From Nonomuraea guangzhouensis (GTDB lineage: Bacteria; Actinomycetota; Actinomycetes; Streptosporangiales; Streptosporangiaceae): a stretch of DNA of 64,000 nt. The notes beneath the pieces are model-generated. The model saw nothing but the letters and a program-made list of their open reading frames with translations, had not been told where the DNA came from and searched no databases. Where the stretch lies: positions 368,133-432,132 of the forward strand of contig NZ_JAHKRM010000008.1 in assembly GCF_019396345.1 (NCBI RefSeq). The letters run 5' to 3'. This document shows, in pieces, positions 9,131 through 18,055 of the stretch. The position numbers and the translations under genes are program-made. Positions within the stretch are counted from its first letter, which is position 1, and every line of letters starts with the position of its first letter.

Positions 9131-9599
9131 GTGAAGCCCTTGATTTATGAAGTTGATATCTAGAAAAGACCACCTCTATCAGGGGTTTTACGCATGTCGA
9201 TCACCGGGCCGCGGCATGTCGAAGCCGTCGAACACTACCCAGAGCGACGAACAGTTACAGACAACAGCTCATTGTGGTGGCCAGCGGTTCTGGCGCCTCC
9301 GCCGGGCACCTGCTTCGGGAGTTGCGCGGCCGGAGAAGGCGAACGAGAGTGAACCGCCGACGAATTTCGAAAGCCTATGAACGGTTACCGAAGCCGAGGG
9401 CCAGTTGTTGCCCCAAGAGGAATCTGACGGGTTCCTGTACTCCTGGCCGGGTGGTGCCCGGCATAAAGGTGGAGCGAGCTCGGTTGCGGCGACCGTGGAA
9501 TCCCGCACAACGATGCTGCCGCCGGTCGAGTTGAAGGACGGTTGGCGATAAAAGAAACCTCAAACAACTGAAACTGTGAGAAGCTCAGCACCAGTGCGT
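9131..9599. other. Junction DNA between transposon remnants, nothing recognised
   Basis: About 470 bp between the IS5-type relic and the group II intron relic. Short open frames occur on both strands but none has a recognisable family, ribosome site and codon bias together. The intron's 5' boundary probably lies inside or at the right edge of this stretch, but I could not place a convincing GUGYG start. Confidence 0.4.
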
Positions 9600-9803
9600 G
9601 GCAGGGGGACGAACCGACTCGTGGGAGTGATGAAGCCTCTGTAATGGGAGTGGAGCCAAGGCGCTGGGTGGCCCGGGGGTGAGATTCCTCCGGGCCACCC
9701 GATGCGAGCCAAGGGGGCGGGTTGTCCCGATCGTGCTTGATGGTCAAGCGGAGACCCCGGGAGGAGCCGGGTGAACGGATCGAGGCCGCTGACCGGAGTC
9801 AAG
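9600..9803 (+). other. 5' part of a decayed group II intron
   Basis: The string containing GGAGTGGAGCCAAGG, the strong hairpin GGGTGGCCCGG...CCGGGCCACCC (9666-9699), GTGCTTGATGGTCAAGCG and CCGACCGGAGTC-like CTGACCGGAGTCAAG resembles domain I and the upstream part of actinobacterial group II introns. It is abruptly ended at 9803 by the IS21-family element. The intron resumes at 12635 already inside the C-terminal half of its reverse transcriptase, so most of the intron ORF is missing. Recognition is by memory of related introns, not by a covariance search. Confidence 0.6.
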
Positions 9804-9853
9804 TGTCCGCGTACGACCTCACATGTAGCTGAAGGTACGACCTCACGTGTCGG
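9804..9853 (+). repeat. IS21-type left end with doubled repeat boxes
   Basis: Two copies of the box TACGACCTCACRTGT lie at about 9811-9825 and 9836-9850 in direct orientation. The right end (12588-12634) has the same pair inverted. Multiple terminal repeats of this type are IstA binding sites in the family. Confidence 0.75.
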
Positions 9854-9950
9854 TGGGGCTCCGGCGAGTTGACCTGACTACTCGCCATGAAGTTGATCAT
9901 TTTTCGGATTGTCGGCGGCCAAGCAGACAACCCGAAAGATGACCATCTTC

Positions 9951-11372
9951 ATGATCCTGGATCCGGAGTCCTGGATGAACATACGACGTTTCCGCGCCCT
10001 GCATGAGGCGGGCGCCACCTACAAAGAAATCGCCGAGGCATGTGGTGTGGACTGGCGCACCGTCAAGAAGTACCTCACCGAACCAGCCGGGGCGACGCCT
10101 CCGGCAGCGCCTTCGCGTAAGGGCAGTCAGCCGCAGGTGGTCACCCCGTACACGGGAGTGATGACGCGATGCTCCGCGCTGATCTGATGATGAAGGCGTC
10201 GGTCATCTACGAACGGTTGGTCGCCGAGCACGGCTATGACCGCTCCTACCAGCGGGTGAAGCTGTATGTGACGCAGGCGCGGCCCCGTCTGGCCGCCGAG
10301 GCCGGCACCGAGGTGGCGAGTGAGCGGATGCGCGGGCTGCACCGCCGGTTCGAGACCACGCCGGGCGCCCAAGCCCAGGTGGACTGGGGCGAAGAAGGCG
10401 ACCTGCTCGCCCACGCCGGGATCGGCAAGGTCTACTCCTTCCACATGGTGTTGTCGTACTCGCGGGACCCGTTCTGCTGCTTCACCACCTCGATGGATCT
10501 GGTGACCTTCTGGGACTGTCACCGGCGGGCGTTCGCGCATTTCGGCGGTGTGCCGGGCTCGATCGTCTACGACCGGACCAAGACCGTGGTCAAACGGCAT
10601 GTCGGGCCCGGTCAGGCGGTTCCGCTGCATCCCGAGGCGGCCGCGTTCGCTGCGCACTACGGCTTCGAGGTCGACCCGCTGGTCGCCTACCGGCCCACGG
10701 GCAAGGGCAGGGTCGAGCGGCAGGTGGAGATCGTGCGTCAGCACGTGCTGGCCGGACGCCGTCTGGAGGACCTGGCCGATCTGGATGCCGCGTTCGCCGC
10801 GTGGGTGCCGATCCGCCGCGGCCAGGTTCACCGCACCCACGGCCGGCCGATCGGCGAACGCGCCCTGGCCGACCACGCGGCGCTGTCGCCGCTCCCCGAC
10901 CTGCCGTATGTGGTAGCCGATCACCACCTGCGGCGCGTGGGCAAGGACTGCCTGGTCAGCTTCGAGGCGTCGCTCTACTCGGTGCCCGCCCGGCTGGTGC
11001 GGGCCGGACAGCATGTCCAGATCCGCGCGTGCGCCGAGATGATCGCGTTGCACGCCCTGCAGATCGATGGTGGTGGCCTTGCTCGCGGTGCACGCCCGCG
11101 CGCCACGGCGCGGCTCGTGGATGGTCGATGCCGCCCACTGGGACGGACTGCCCGACGGACACACCCGCGCAACCCTCCTCGAGCGCACCGACCTCGGCGG
11201 CGGGTCCGGCCGCGGGTCGGGCGGCGGGCACGTCGAGCGGCCGGAACCGAACCCGCTGACCGCGATGCTGGCAGACAACCCGGCCGCAGCCACTCCCGTG
11301 GCCCGCCGCTGCCTGGCCGACTACGACCGGGCCGCATTCCTGACCGACCGAGACCGGGAGACACGACGATGA
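9951..11372 (+). pseudogene. istA: istA transposase with two compensating frameshifts
   Basis: Starting MILDPESWMNIRRFRALHEAGATYKEIAEACG, it has the helix-turn-helix TYKEIAEACGVDWRTVKKYL. Near 10154 one base is missing relative to the expected GTGATCGACGCGATGCTC, shifting the frame. The DDE core (QAQVDWGEEGD, GSIVYDRTKTVV, GRVERQVEIV) is read in that second frame. Near 11081 one extra T returns the reading to the first frame (LLAVHARAPRRGSWMVDAAHWDGLPDGH), which ends at TGA 11370-11372. Roughly 310 codons including the catalytic triad are thus out of frame with the start. The sequence is otherwise well conserved, so inactivation looks recent; programmed frameshifting seems unlikely because no slippery heptamer is evident. 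Confidence 0.85.
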
Positions 11373-11668
11373 GCAAGCCAACCACCACAACAACGACAAC
11401 GACAACGACGGGGTTCGTGCTGATCCGCCCCGGCGACGGGGCCTGGCTCACGGCCACCGACCTGACCAGCTGCCTGCCCCTGCATCACGGCGAACTGCAG
11501 GAGCTGGCCCAGCTGCTGACGCTGGTGGAGGACTGGCTGCTGCACAGCGGTGACGACGTCCTGGCCGACCTGGCCCGCTTCCTGCACCACCGGCCGCCCG
11601 CCGATCTCATCGACGAGCTCGGCACGCAGTCGGTCAAGCTGCACCGGCTGGCCCGCGCGGCCGCCTGA
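11369..11668 (+). CDS. Small third ORF between istA and istB
   Basis: 99 residues from the ATG at 11369, which overlaps the istA stop as ATGA, so it would be translationally coupled to istA. After a repetitive N-terminus (MSKP followed by ten threonines, encoded by an ACA/ACG/ACC run) comes GFVLIRPGDGAWLTATDLTSCLPLHHGELQELAQLL and an acidic helical C-terminus. No known domain is recognised. IS21 elements normally carry only istA and istB, so this is an accessory ORF. It may simply be open because of codon bias, but the overlap and the sensible composition argue for a real gene. Confidence 0.5.
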   Translation: MSKPTTTTTTTTTTGFVLIRPGDGAWLTATDLTSCLPLHHGELQELAQLLTLVEDWLLHSGDDVLADLARFLHHRPPADLIDELGTQSVKLHRLARAAA

Positions 11669-11786
11669 CCCGCCGACGCGCACAGTCGCGACCGCGACCA
11701 ACGCGCATCCCATCACCACCCTATTCCCGGCTTGGCCGCCGAACACCAGCAGCAACACCGCCAGCAACACCGGCAAGGAGACCATC

Positions 11787-12569
11787 GTGAGCGAGCTCAT
11801 CGCCACCCGCATCCGCGACACCGCCACCAAACTCGGCCTGCTCCACCTCGCCGAGGTCGTCCCCGATCTCGTCAAACGCGCAGAAGATGCCACCATGGGC
11901 TACCTGGACTTCCTCGACCTGGCCCTCGGCGAGGAAGCCGGCGTCAAAGACGGCCGCCGCTTCCGCAACGCGTTGAAACTGTCCGGGCTGCCGCACCACA
12001 AAACCCTCGACGACTTCGACTTCACCTTCCAGCCCGATCTGGACGTCCGCAAGATCCGGGACCTGGCCACCCTGGCCTTCGTCGAGGCCCGCGCCAACAT
12101 CGCGCTGCTCGGCCCGCCCGGCGTCGGCAAAAGCCACCTGGCCGTCGCCCTCGCGGTCGCGGCCTGCCAAGCCGGGTTCAGCGTCTACTTCACCAGCCTG
12201 GACGACCTGGTCGCCAAGCTCCGCCTGGCCTCTGCCCAGGGCAAACTCGGCTGGCAGATCCGCTCCTACCTCCGCCCCTCGCTATTGATCGTCGACGAGG
12301 TGGGCTATCTGCCCCTCGATCGCGCCGACGCCAACCTTGTCTTCCAACTCGTTTCCCGCCGCTACGAGAAAGGCTCGATCATCATCACCAGCAACAAGGC
12401 CTTCAGCGAATGGGGACAGGTCTTCACCGACGAGGTCCTGGCCACCGCGATCCTCGACCGCTTCCTCCACCACTGCGACGTGATCTCCATCAACGGCCCG
12501 AGCTGGCGACTCAAAGAGCGACTCTCCGCACCCGATCCAACACCTATATCACCATCTGTGACAGAATGA
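11787..12569 (+). CDS. istB: IstB-like ATP-binding transposition helper
   Basis: 260 residues from a GTG at 11787, with AAGGAG 6 nt upstream. The AAA+ core has Walker A LLGPPGVGKSHLAVAL (about residues 108-123) and Walker B LLIVDEVGYLPLD. Sensor residues follow in SIIITSNKAFSEWG, then the C-terminal ATAILDRFLHHCDVISINGPSWRLKER typical of IstB. In IS21-family transposition it stimulates IstA strand transfer and confers target immunity. It is full length with no disruption, in contrast to istA. Confidence 0.93.
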   Translation: MSELIATRIRDTATKLGLLHLAEVVPDLVKRAEDATMGYLDFLDLALGEEAGVKDGRRFRNALKLSGLPHHKTLDDFDFTFQPDLDVRKIRDLATLAFVEARANIALLGPPGVGKSHLAVALAVAACQAGFSVYFTSLDDLVAKLRLASAQGKLGWQIRSYLRPSLLIVDEVGYLPLDRADANLVFQLVSRRYEKGSIIITSNKAFSEWGQVFTDEVLATAILDRFLHHCDVISINGPSWRLKERLSAPDPTPISPSVTE

Positions 12570-12634
12570 TCACACCGGAGCCCACCTACATGTCAGGTCG
12601 TACGGGAAACGACATGTGAGGTAGTACGCCGACA

Positions 12635-13341
12635 TCAAGTCGTTTGACATTCCCAAGTCGATGGTGCGGGAGGTATTTCAGCGGGTCGTGCGCCACGAAT
12701 GCTGAAGGAGGCGTGTCCGTTGCAGCCAACGGAAGCGTTGCTGTGCAGGGGAAACCAGCCCAGCGCGGTGCTCTGATCCGAGACGACGGTTTCGCCATCG
12801 TCGCCAGGTACGGCTCCGAATACGCCGGGCTGGTCCAGTACTGCCTGCTCGCCCAGGACGTCTTCCGCCTCGGCAAGCTCCGCTGGGTGATGGAAATGCC
12901 CATGCTGAAGACGCCGGCCAGGAAACACCGCTGCGCGGTCAACGCGATGACTCGAAAGCATAAGGTCGCAATCGGGACTCCAGCGGGACCGCGCACGGTC
13001 TTCCAGGTCACCGTCGAACGTGATCGGGGCAGGAAGCCACTGGTCGTCCACTTCGGCGGGATCCCGCTTAAACGGGCACGCGCAGCCGTCCTCATCGACC
13101 GGTGCTAAGCGCAACGGGCTGATCCATCGGCTTCTTGTCGGACGCTGCGAGATCTGCGAGTTCACGGAGGGGTTGGTAGTCCACCACATCCGCGAACTCG
13201 CCGACCTCAACCAGCCGGGATACCGGGAGAAACCCGTATGGATCATCTAATGGCCATGTGACGGTGCAAGACCCTGATGATCTGCCGACGCTGCCATGAG
13301 GACATCCACGCCGGGCGGGCCACCAAGCTTTATCCGAAATG
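12635..13341 (+). pseudogene. C-terminal remnant of a group II intron reverse transcriptase/maturase
   Basis: The reading begins mid-protein at FDIPKSMVREVFQRVV, hits a stop, then continues as GKPAQRGALIRDDGFAIVARYGSEYAGLVQYCLLAQDVFRLGKLRWVMEMPMLKT, the maturase (domain X) region. It ends FGGIPLKRARAAVLIDR. After a frameshift near 13105 an HNH endonuclease-like tail follows: GRCEICEFTEGLVVHHIRELADLNQPG and ICRRCHEDIHAG, itself broken by a stop and a shift. The fingers/palm RT domain (with YADD) is entirely missing. Non-functional. Confidence 0.82.
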
Positions 13342-13351
13342 ATCACTGGAG

Positions 13352-13384
13352 AGCGTGTGCGGGGAAACTCGCACGTCCCGTTCT
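13352..13384 (+). ncRNA. Group II intron domain V relic
   Basis: A 33-nt hairpin beginning GAGCGTGTGCGG and ending CGCACGTCCCGTTC around a GGAAAC-like tip sits just after the end of the maturase remnant. That is the right place, size and sequence for catalytic domain V. It is assigned by resemblance to the canonical GAGCCGUAUGCG...GUUC element. The AGC triad position appears as AGC at 13353-13355. Confidence 0.6.
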
Positions 13385-13563
13385 GGAAGAGACCGACGGA
13401 CAAGGACCCGGCCGTAGACCCTCGCCGGCGGCCGACTTCACTTGGTGGGACCCGGGTGAGATTCCCCCGGGCGATCCGGCCACGGTATCCACTGAAACCG
13501 GGATTCAATCCGAATCACCCGTTTGCCTGCTAAGGGCCTCAGTATCGCCTACAGGTATAGATC

Positions 13564-13603
13564 GATTCGCCGCGCCCCGCCACCACAGGCGGTCCGGCGA
13601 ATC
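13564..13603. terminator. Terminator after the lipoprotein gene
   Basis: Nested inverted repeat: outer arms GATTCGCCG (13564-13572) and CGGCGAATC (13595-13603), inner arms CCGCC and GGCGG, located 8 bp past the stop of the minus-strand gene at 13611. No U-tract, as is common in actinomycetes. Confidence 0.6.
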
Positions 13604-13610
13604 GGAGACT

Positions 13611-13991
13611 TCAGCTGCAGGCGCTCTGGATCTTCGTTACGAAGCCCTGCAACTTCTGGACAGACTCCATCGAGCTGGTGGGGTCCTTGGCATCGATCTT
13701 GATGCCATCGAGCCCGGAGGAAAGATCATTGAGCGCGGACGCGAGGTCGCCGTCGTATTTGCCGGCCAGGGTCTTCACCTTGGCGGCGGCCTCATCCCCG
13801 GCCTTCTCAAAGGACTTGGGGTCGGTCGCGGCTGAGCTCAAGCCTCCGTTGAACTCGGTCATGATCTTCGTGACTTCCGTTCCGACCTGGTTACAGTCCA
13901 CCGCGTTACCGATGGCACCGCAGGCGGTGGTGAGGCCGGCAAGGGAGAGCGCCGCGACCGCGATGGCGATCCGACGACGAGGGGGAGTCAT
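13611..13991 (-). CDS. Small putative lipoprotein
   Basis: 126 residues. A twin-Arg-containing basic start MTPPRRRIAI, hydrophobic stretch and lipobox LTTAC (Cys24) predict lipidation and export. The mature part, GAIGNAVDCNQVGTEVTKIM..., has two further cysteines (near residue 33 and at the penultimate position) and is predicted mostly helical, with a heptad-like Ala/Lys/Asp pattern. AAGGG lies 9 nt before the ATG. No enzymatic motif is seen. It stands alone, divergent from nothing nearby, and is followed by a clear hairpin. Function unknown. Confidence 0.72.
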   Translation of the reverse strand: MTPPRRRIAIAVAALSLAGLTTACGAIGNAVDCNQVGTEVTKIMTEFNGGLSSAATDPKSFEKAGDEAAAKVKTLAGKYDGDLASALNDLSSGLDGIKIDAKDPTSSMESVQKLQGFVTKIQSACS

Positions 13992-14120
13992 TGGTAATGC
14001 CCTTCGTTGCGTTCAGTGACGAAGCGACATTATGGAGCAACCCTTGATCCTCGCTTGCACCTCACTAGCACCTTAGGTATCAAGTCGTTGTAAAGCGGGC
14101 AGCCAGCAGGCGATCTTCGA

Positions 14121-14675
14121 TCAGTGGGTGAACCAGCGCTTGCGCGGATAGCGGATCGTCAGGCTCCCGTACTTCGTCTCGCCGCTCACCACGACATAGA
14201 GCGCGCCCGGCTGGGCCCGGCCCGGTACGTTCGTCGTCACCGTGCTGCCCCAGTCCGCGCGGAACCTGTCGATGTCGGCGGCGGCGCCGTCGGGCAGCAC
14301 GATCTTGGCCGAGCCGTACTTGAGGTCGAGGTCGATCTCGACGACCGGATGGGGGATGACCGCCTCCGACAGGTCGAGCTCGACGCTGCCGTACTTGGAG
14401 GCGACCCTGAGCCTGCGGGGGACCGCCCAGTCTCCTGAGCGCTGGATGTGGCCGTTCTTGGACGCCAGCTCCACCACCTCGTCGACCGCCGGCGCGTCGG
14501 CCGGCAGGTCAGCGATCAGGCCGAGCAGGTCGCCGTAGGTTCGCGCGGTGAGGGCCAGTTCGAGCCGATCCTCCAGCTCCAGCTGGGTGAGGCGGCCTTC
14601 CATGAACGCTTCCTGCAGCTTTCGCGCGCCACGCTCGCGATCCTCATCAGAGACGCGCATCTGCAAATCCGACAT
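14121..14675 (-). CDS. DUF1707 / cell-wall-active-antibiotic-response-like protein
   Basis: 184 residues. The N-terminal ~55 residues (MRVSDEDRERGARKLQEAFMEGRLTQLELEDRLELALTART) are the DUF1707 helical domain. The C-terminal half, LRVASKYGSVELDLSEAVI...DLKYGSAKIVLPDGAA, is the beta-helical repeat found in LiaF-like proteins, with three near-repeats of KYGS. No membrane segment is present, so it is cytoplasmic. A -10-like TATGCT ends 6 nt before the ATG, and no ribosome site is present, suggesting a leaderless transcript. DUF1707 proteins are common in actinomycetes, often near envelope-stress genes; the molecular role is unclear. Confidence 0.82.
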   Translation of the reverse strand: MSDLQMRVSDEDRERGARKLQEAFMEGRLTQLELEDRLELALTARTYGDLLGLIADLPADAPAVDEVVELASKNGHIQRSGDWAVPRRLRVASKYGSVELDLSEAVIPHPVVEIDLDLKYGSAKIVLPDGAAADIDRFRADWGSTVTTNVPGRAQPGALYVVVSGETKYGSLTIRYPRKRWFTH

Positions 14676-14852
14676 GTCACGAGCATAAGTTCGCCTGGGT
14701 CAGAACGGGAGGCGTCGGCCGGAGGGCGTACGCAGATCGAGAGGGAGCGGCCGGGGGGAGGGCTTCGTGGGCCGCACGATCTGGAGTTTCTTCATAACAC
14801 CTGGATACCCAACGGATTGCCGTAAAGACCTCATCGCGAGGTAGCTTGAATT

Positions 14853-15794
14853 GTGATGGCGGATGACCCGTTCGTGCACCCGGCGCTCTTCTACCGAGGA
14901 GATCGGGAGTATGTGGCTGCCACCACGGCTTTTGTCCGTGAAGGGCTGAATTTGGGAGAGCCTGTCGCGGTCGCCGTGCCGCCCAAAAATCTCGCCTTGA
15001 TCCGGGCCGATCTGGGGTCCGACGCCGACGAGGTGCTCCTGCTCGACATGACCAGCGCGGGGCGCAACCCGGGCCGCATCATCCCCGCCGTGCTCCGCGA
15101 GTTCGCCGACCGCCATCTCGGTGGTCACGTACGGATCATCGGCGAGCCCATCTGGCCGGGCCGCACCGTGACGGAATATCCGGCCTGCGCCCAGCACGAG
15201 GCGCTGATCAACTACGCCTTCACCGGCCGCCACGTCACGATCCTGTGCCCCTACGACCTCGACGGGCTCGATCCTGAGGTCATCCGCGAGGCCGAGCTGA
15301 CCCATCCCGTGCTCCGCGACGGCTCCGGCGAGTGGCACAGCGGCGACTACGCGCCCCACAAGGTGGTCGACGGGCACAACCAGCCGCTGGGCGAGCCCGC
15401 CGACTTCCTCTCGCTCCGCTTCGACCACACCAACCTGACCGCCGCCCGTGGCCTGGCCGCCAGGCGGGCCGCCGACCTCGGGTTCGGCCGCGCCAAGCTC
15501 GACGACATCCGCCTGACGGTCGCCGAGCTCGGCGCCAACAGCCTCGATCACGGCGGCGGCTCCGGGCTGATCAGGATCTGGACCGAAGCCGACCGGCTGG
15601 TGTGCGAGATCAGCGACACCGGCCACATCATCGACCCGCTGGCCGGGCGGGTGCCGGTCGATCCGCGTACGCCCGGCTCGCGCGGTCTGCTGATCGTCAA
15701 CCTGCTCAGCGACCTGGTCCGGGTCCACACGCGAGCCGGCACCACCGTGATCAGGGCCTACTTCGACCTGCCCGGCTCACGGGCCGATCACTGA
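14853..15794 (+). CDS. MEDS-domain anti-sigma/serine kinase-like regulator
   Basis: 313 residues from GTG 14853 (an ATG follows at the next codon). Residues ~8-165 form a MEDS domain (HPALFYRGDREYVAATTAFVREGLNLGEPVAVAVPP...), a sensor domain implicated in methanogen/sulfur-type signalling. Residues ~185-308 form a HATPase fold with the N-box VAELGANSLDHGGG and a G-box-like PRTPGSRGLLIV, as in RsbW-type anti-sigma kinases. It would phosphorylate or bind a STAS antagonist. A -10-like TAGCTT ends 5 nt before the GTG, so leaderless expression is possible. No partner is adjacent; a STAS-sigma pair lies 9 kb away. Confidence 0.85.
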   Translation: MMADDPFVHPALFYRGDREYVAATTAFVREGLNLGEPVAVAVPPKNLALIRADLGSDADEVLLLDMTSAGRNPGRIIPAVLREFADRHLGGHVRIIGEPIWPGRTVTEYPACAQHEALINYAFTGRHVTILCPYDLDGLDPEVIREAELTHPVLRDGSGEWHSGDYAPHKVVDGHNQPLGEPADFLSLRFDHTNLTAARGLAARRAADLGFGRAKLDDIRLTVAELGANSLDHGGGSGLIRIWTEADRLVCEISDTGHIIDPLAGRVPVDPRTPGSRGLLIVNLLSDLVRVHTRAGTTVIRAYFDLPGSRADH

Positions 15795-15821
15795 CCTGCC
15801 CGGCTCGCTGACCTGCGGGGC

Positions 15822-16796
<975 letters not shown>

Positions 16797-16805
16797 GTCC
16801 ATCCT

Positions 16806-16859
16806 CTGTAGGCTTCTTACCGGGTAGAGCTACAGACTGGCCCTTAGAGCGCGCTCTAA
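16806..16859. promoter_or_regulatory. Operator-like repeats upstream of the aldo/keto reductase
   Basis: Two dyads: CTGTAG (16806-16811) with CTACAG (16830-16835), and the perfect 16 bp palindrome TTAGAGCGCGCTCTAA (16844-16859). They lie 10-63 bp upstream of the start at 16796. The palindrome has the size and symmetry of a TetR-family operator. The cognate regulator is not in the window. Confidence 0.5.
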
Positions 16860-17041
16860 GTCAAACCGGCTACCGCCGACGGTACCCACCCTGAGGGGGC
16901 CCGCCCTACCCAGGGGTGGTTTTCCGCAGGTCAGCGGGCATCCCCCCGAGGCGCTACGACCAAGGTATTAAGGGGTCGTTCAGGGCCCCTTCGGGTCGAT
17001 CTCCGATACTCCGGAAGCCCGTATTCCACGAGCTTTGAAGC

Positions 17042-17671
17042 ATGAAGGCATTGCTTCTCAGCGGATTCGCGGCCATCGGCACCGGGGCCGGCACCATGCT
17101 CACCTTGCACACCGAATCGGGTCTCGACCCGCTGCACAGCGTGATCAGCGAGTACGCCTTCCAGCCCCTGGGGTGGCTGCTGCCGACCTCGCTGACGCTC
17201 TTCGCGTTCGGCTCGGCGCTGATCGCCGAGTCGCTGCGCCGGGCCGGGGCGAGCCTGTGGGTCGTCCTGCTGCTGCTGGCGTGGGGCGGGAGCATGTTCC
17301 TGATCGGTGCCTTTCCTACGGACCGCCCGGGCGTGCCGCTGTCGCTGTCGGGAGGCATCCATAGGTATGCCGCCTTCGCCGCTTTCCTGGTGATGCCGGC
17401 CGCGGGGATGCTGCTGGCCAACGCGCGGGTCCGGTACGCCAGGGCCGTACGGGTCCTGAGTGCGGTGGCGCTGGGCGCGCTGCTGCTCGTCGTGATCCCC
17501 TACGTCGTGCGGATGTTCGGCATCCCGCTGTCCAACGACGAGATCCCCGCCGGGCTCACCCAGCGGGTCGTGGTCGTCACCGAGATCGGGGTGCTCGCCC
17601 TGGCCGGGTTGTCGCTGCTCAAGCCGTCGATTCAGCGCTCCCAGGGTGGCGTGTCGCCCATCTTGGCGTAG
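17042..17671 (+). CDS. DUF998-type integral membrane protein
   Basis: 209 residues with six or so hydrophobic segments. It opens MKALLLSGFAAIGTG, and the SVISEYAFQPLGWLLPTS and FLIGAFPTDRPGVPLSLSGGIHRYAAFAAF blocks are characteristic of DUF998. The conserved His and Asp/Pro residues lie on the loop between helices 3 and 4. The role is unknown; relatives are small inner-membrane proteins. It ends with a 40 bp overlap against the convergent gene at 17632-17997. Confidence 0.78.
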   Translation: MKALLLSGFAAIGTGAGTMLTLHTESGLDPLHSVISEYAFQPLGWLLPTSLTLFAFGSALIAESLRRAGASLWVVLLLLAWGGSMFLIGAFPTDRPGVPLSLSGGIHRYAAFAAFLVMPAAGMLLANARVRYARAVRVLSAVALGALLLVVIPYVVRMFGIPLSNDEIPAGLTQRVVVVTEIGVLALAGLSLLKPSIQRSQGGVSPILA

Positions 17672-17997
17672 TACCTGGCCAGGTGCGACTTGATCCGATC
17701 GATGTCGCCCTTCGGTACGTCGACCCCGCCCCTGGCGCCGTCGACGACACCGGCGGCGGAGATCACGGCCCGCGGGACGACCTTCAGCTCACCGCCCACG
17801 ACGTCGGCGATCGGCAGCTTGAAGCTGCCGAACTCGTCGGCGTTGTCGCCGTCGTACCAGAGAAAGGCCTCTCGGTACTTCTCGTCGGGCCCGTCCTCGG
17901 CGCCCGCCCACTTGCGGACTCGTTTGTCGGCCGCCGCCGAGTCCCACTCGCGGTCACGGTCGGCCAGAGGCAGGTCCTTGAATCGAGTGACTGTCAT
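17632..17997 (-). CDS. Stand-alone phage-prohead-protease-associated domain protein
   Basis: 121 residues: MTVTRFKDLPLADRDREWDS with the blocks YREAFLWYDGDNADEFGSFKLPIADVVGGEL, AVISAAGVVDGARGGVDVP and HLARYYAKMGDTPPW. From memory, this FLWYD...FKLPIAD...GARGGVD...YYAKMG pattern occurs as an accessory domain in actinobacteriophage capsid-maturation/protease proteins and in a few stand-alone bacterial proteins. No phage genes surround it here. Function unknown. Its 3' end overlaps the convergent DUF998 gene by 40 bp, which makes mutual transcript interference possible. Confidence 0.65.
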   Translation of the reverse strand: MTVTRFKDLPLADRDREWDSAAADKRVRKWAGAEDGPDEKYREAFLWYDGDNADEFGSFKLPIADVVGGELKVVPRAVISAAGVVDGARGGVDVPKGDIDRIKSHLARYYAKMGDTPPWER

Positions 17998-18055
17998 AAC
18001 CGCTGGCTACCCGGCTCATGGGCGTGAAACGGGCCGCTCAGGAAAGACCTCGGCT

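Larger units (their letters stand above)
9804..12634 (+). mobile_element. IS21-family insertion sequence (istA broken, istB intact)
   Basis: Left end TGTCCGCGTACGACCTCACATGT and right end, read inward, TGTCGGCGTACTACCTCACATGT are matching terminal inverted repeats. Each end also carries a second internal copy of the TACGACCTCACATGT-like box, as is usual for IS21 ends. The flanking pentamer TCAAG occurs at 9799-9803 and again at 12635-12639, consistent with a target duplication. The element carries istA (frameshifted), a small overlapping ORF, and istB. It is inserted in group II intron sequence. Without a working IstA it can move only if supplied in trans. Confidence 0.88.

Noticed and set aside
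10169..11668. Single 499-residue protein spanning istA core and the small ORF
   Set aside because: The part after ~11082 is Arg-rich out-of-frame sequence; true IstA sequence moves to another frame there, and the last 99 codons are a separate ORF.
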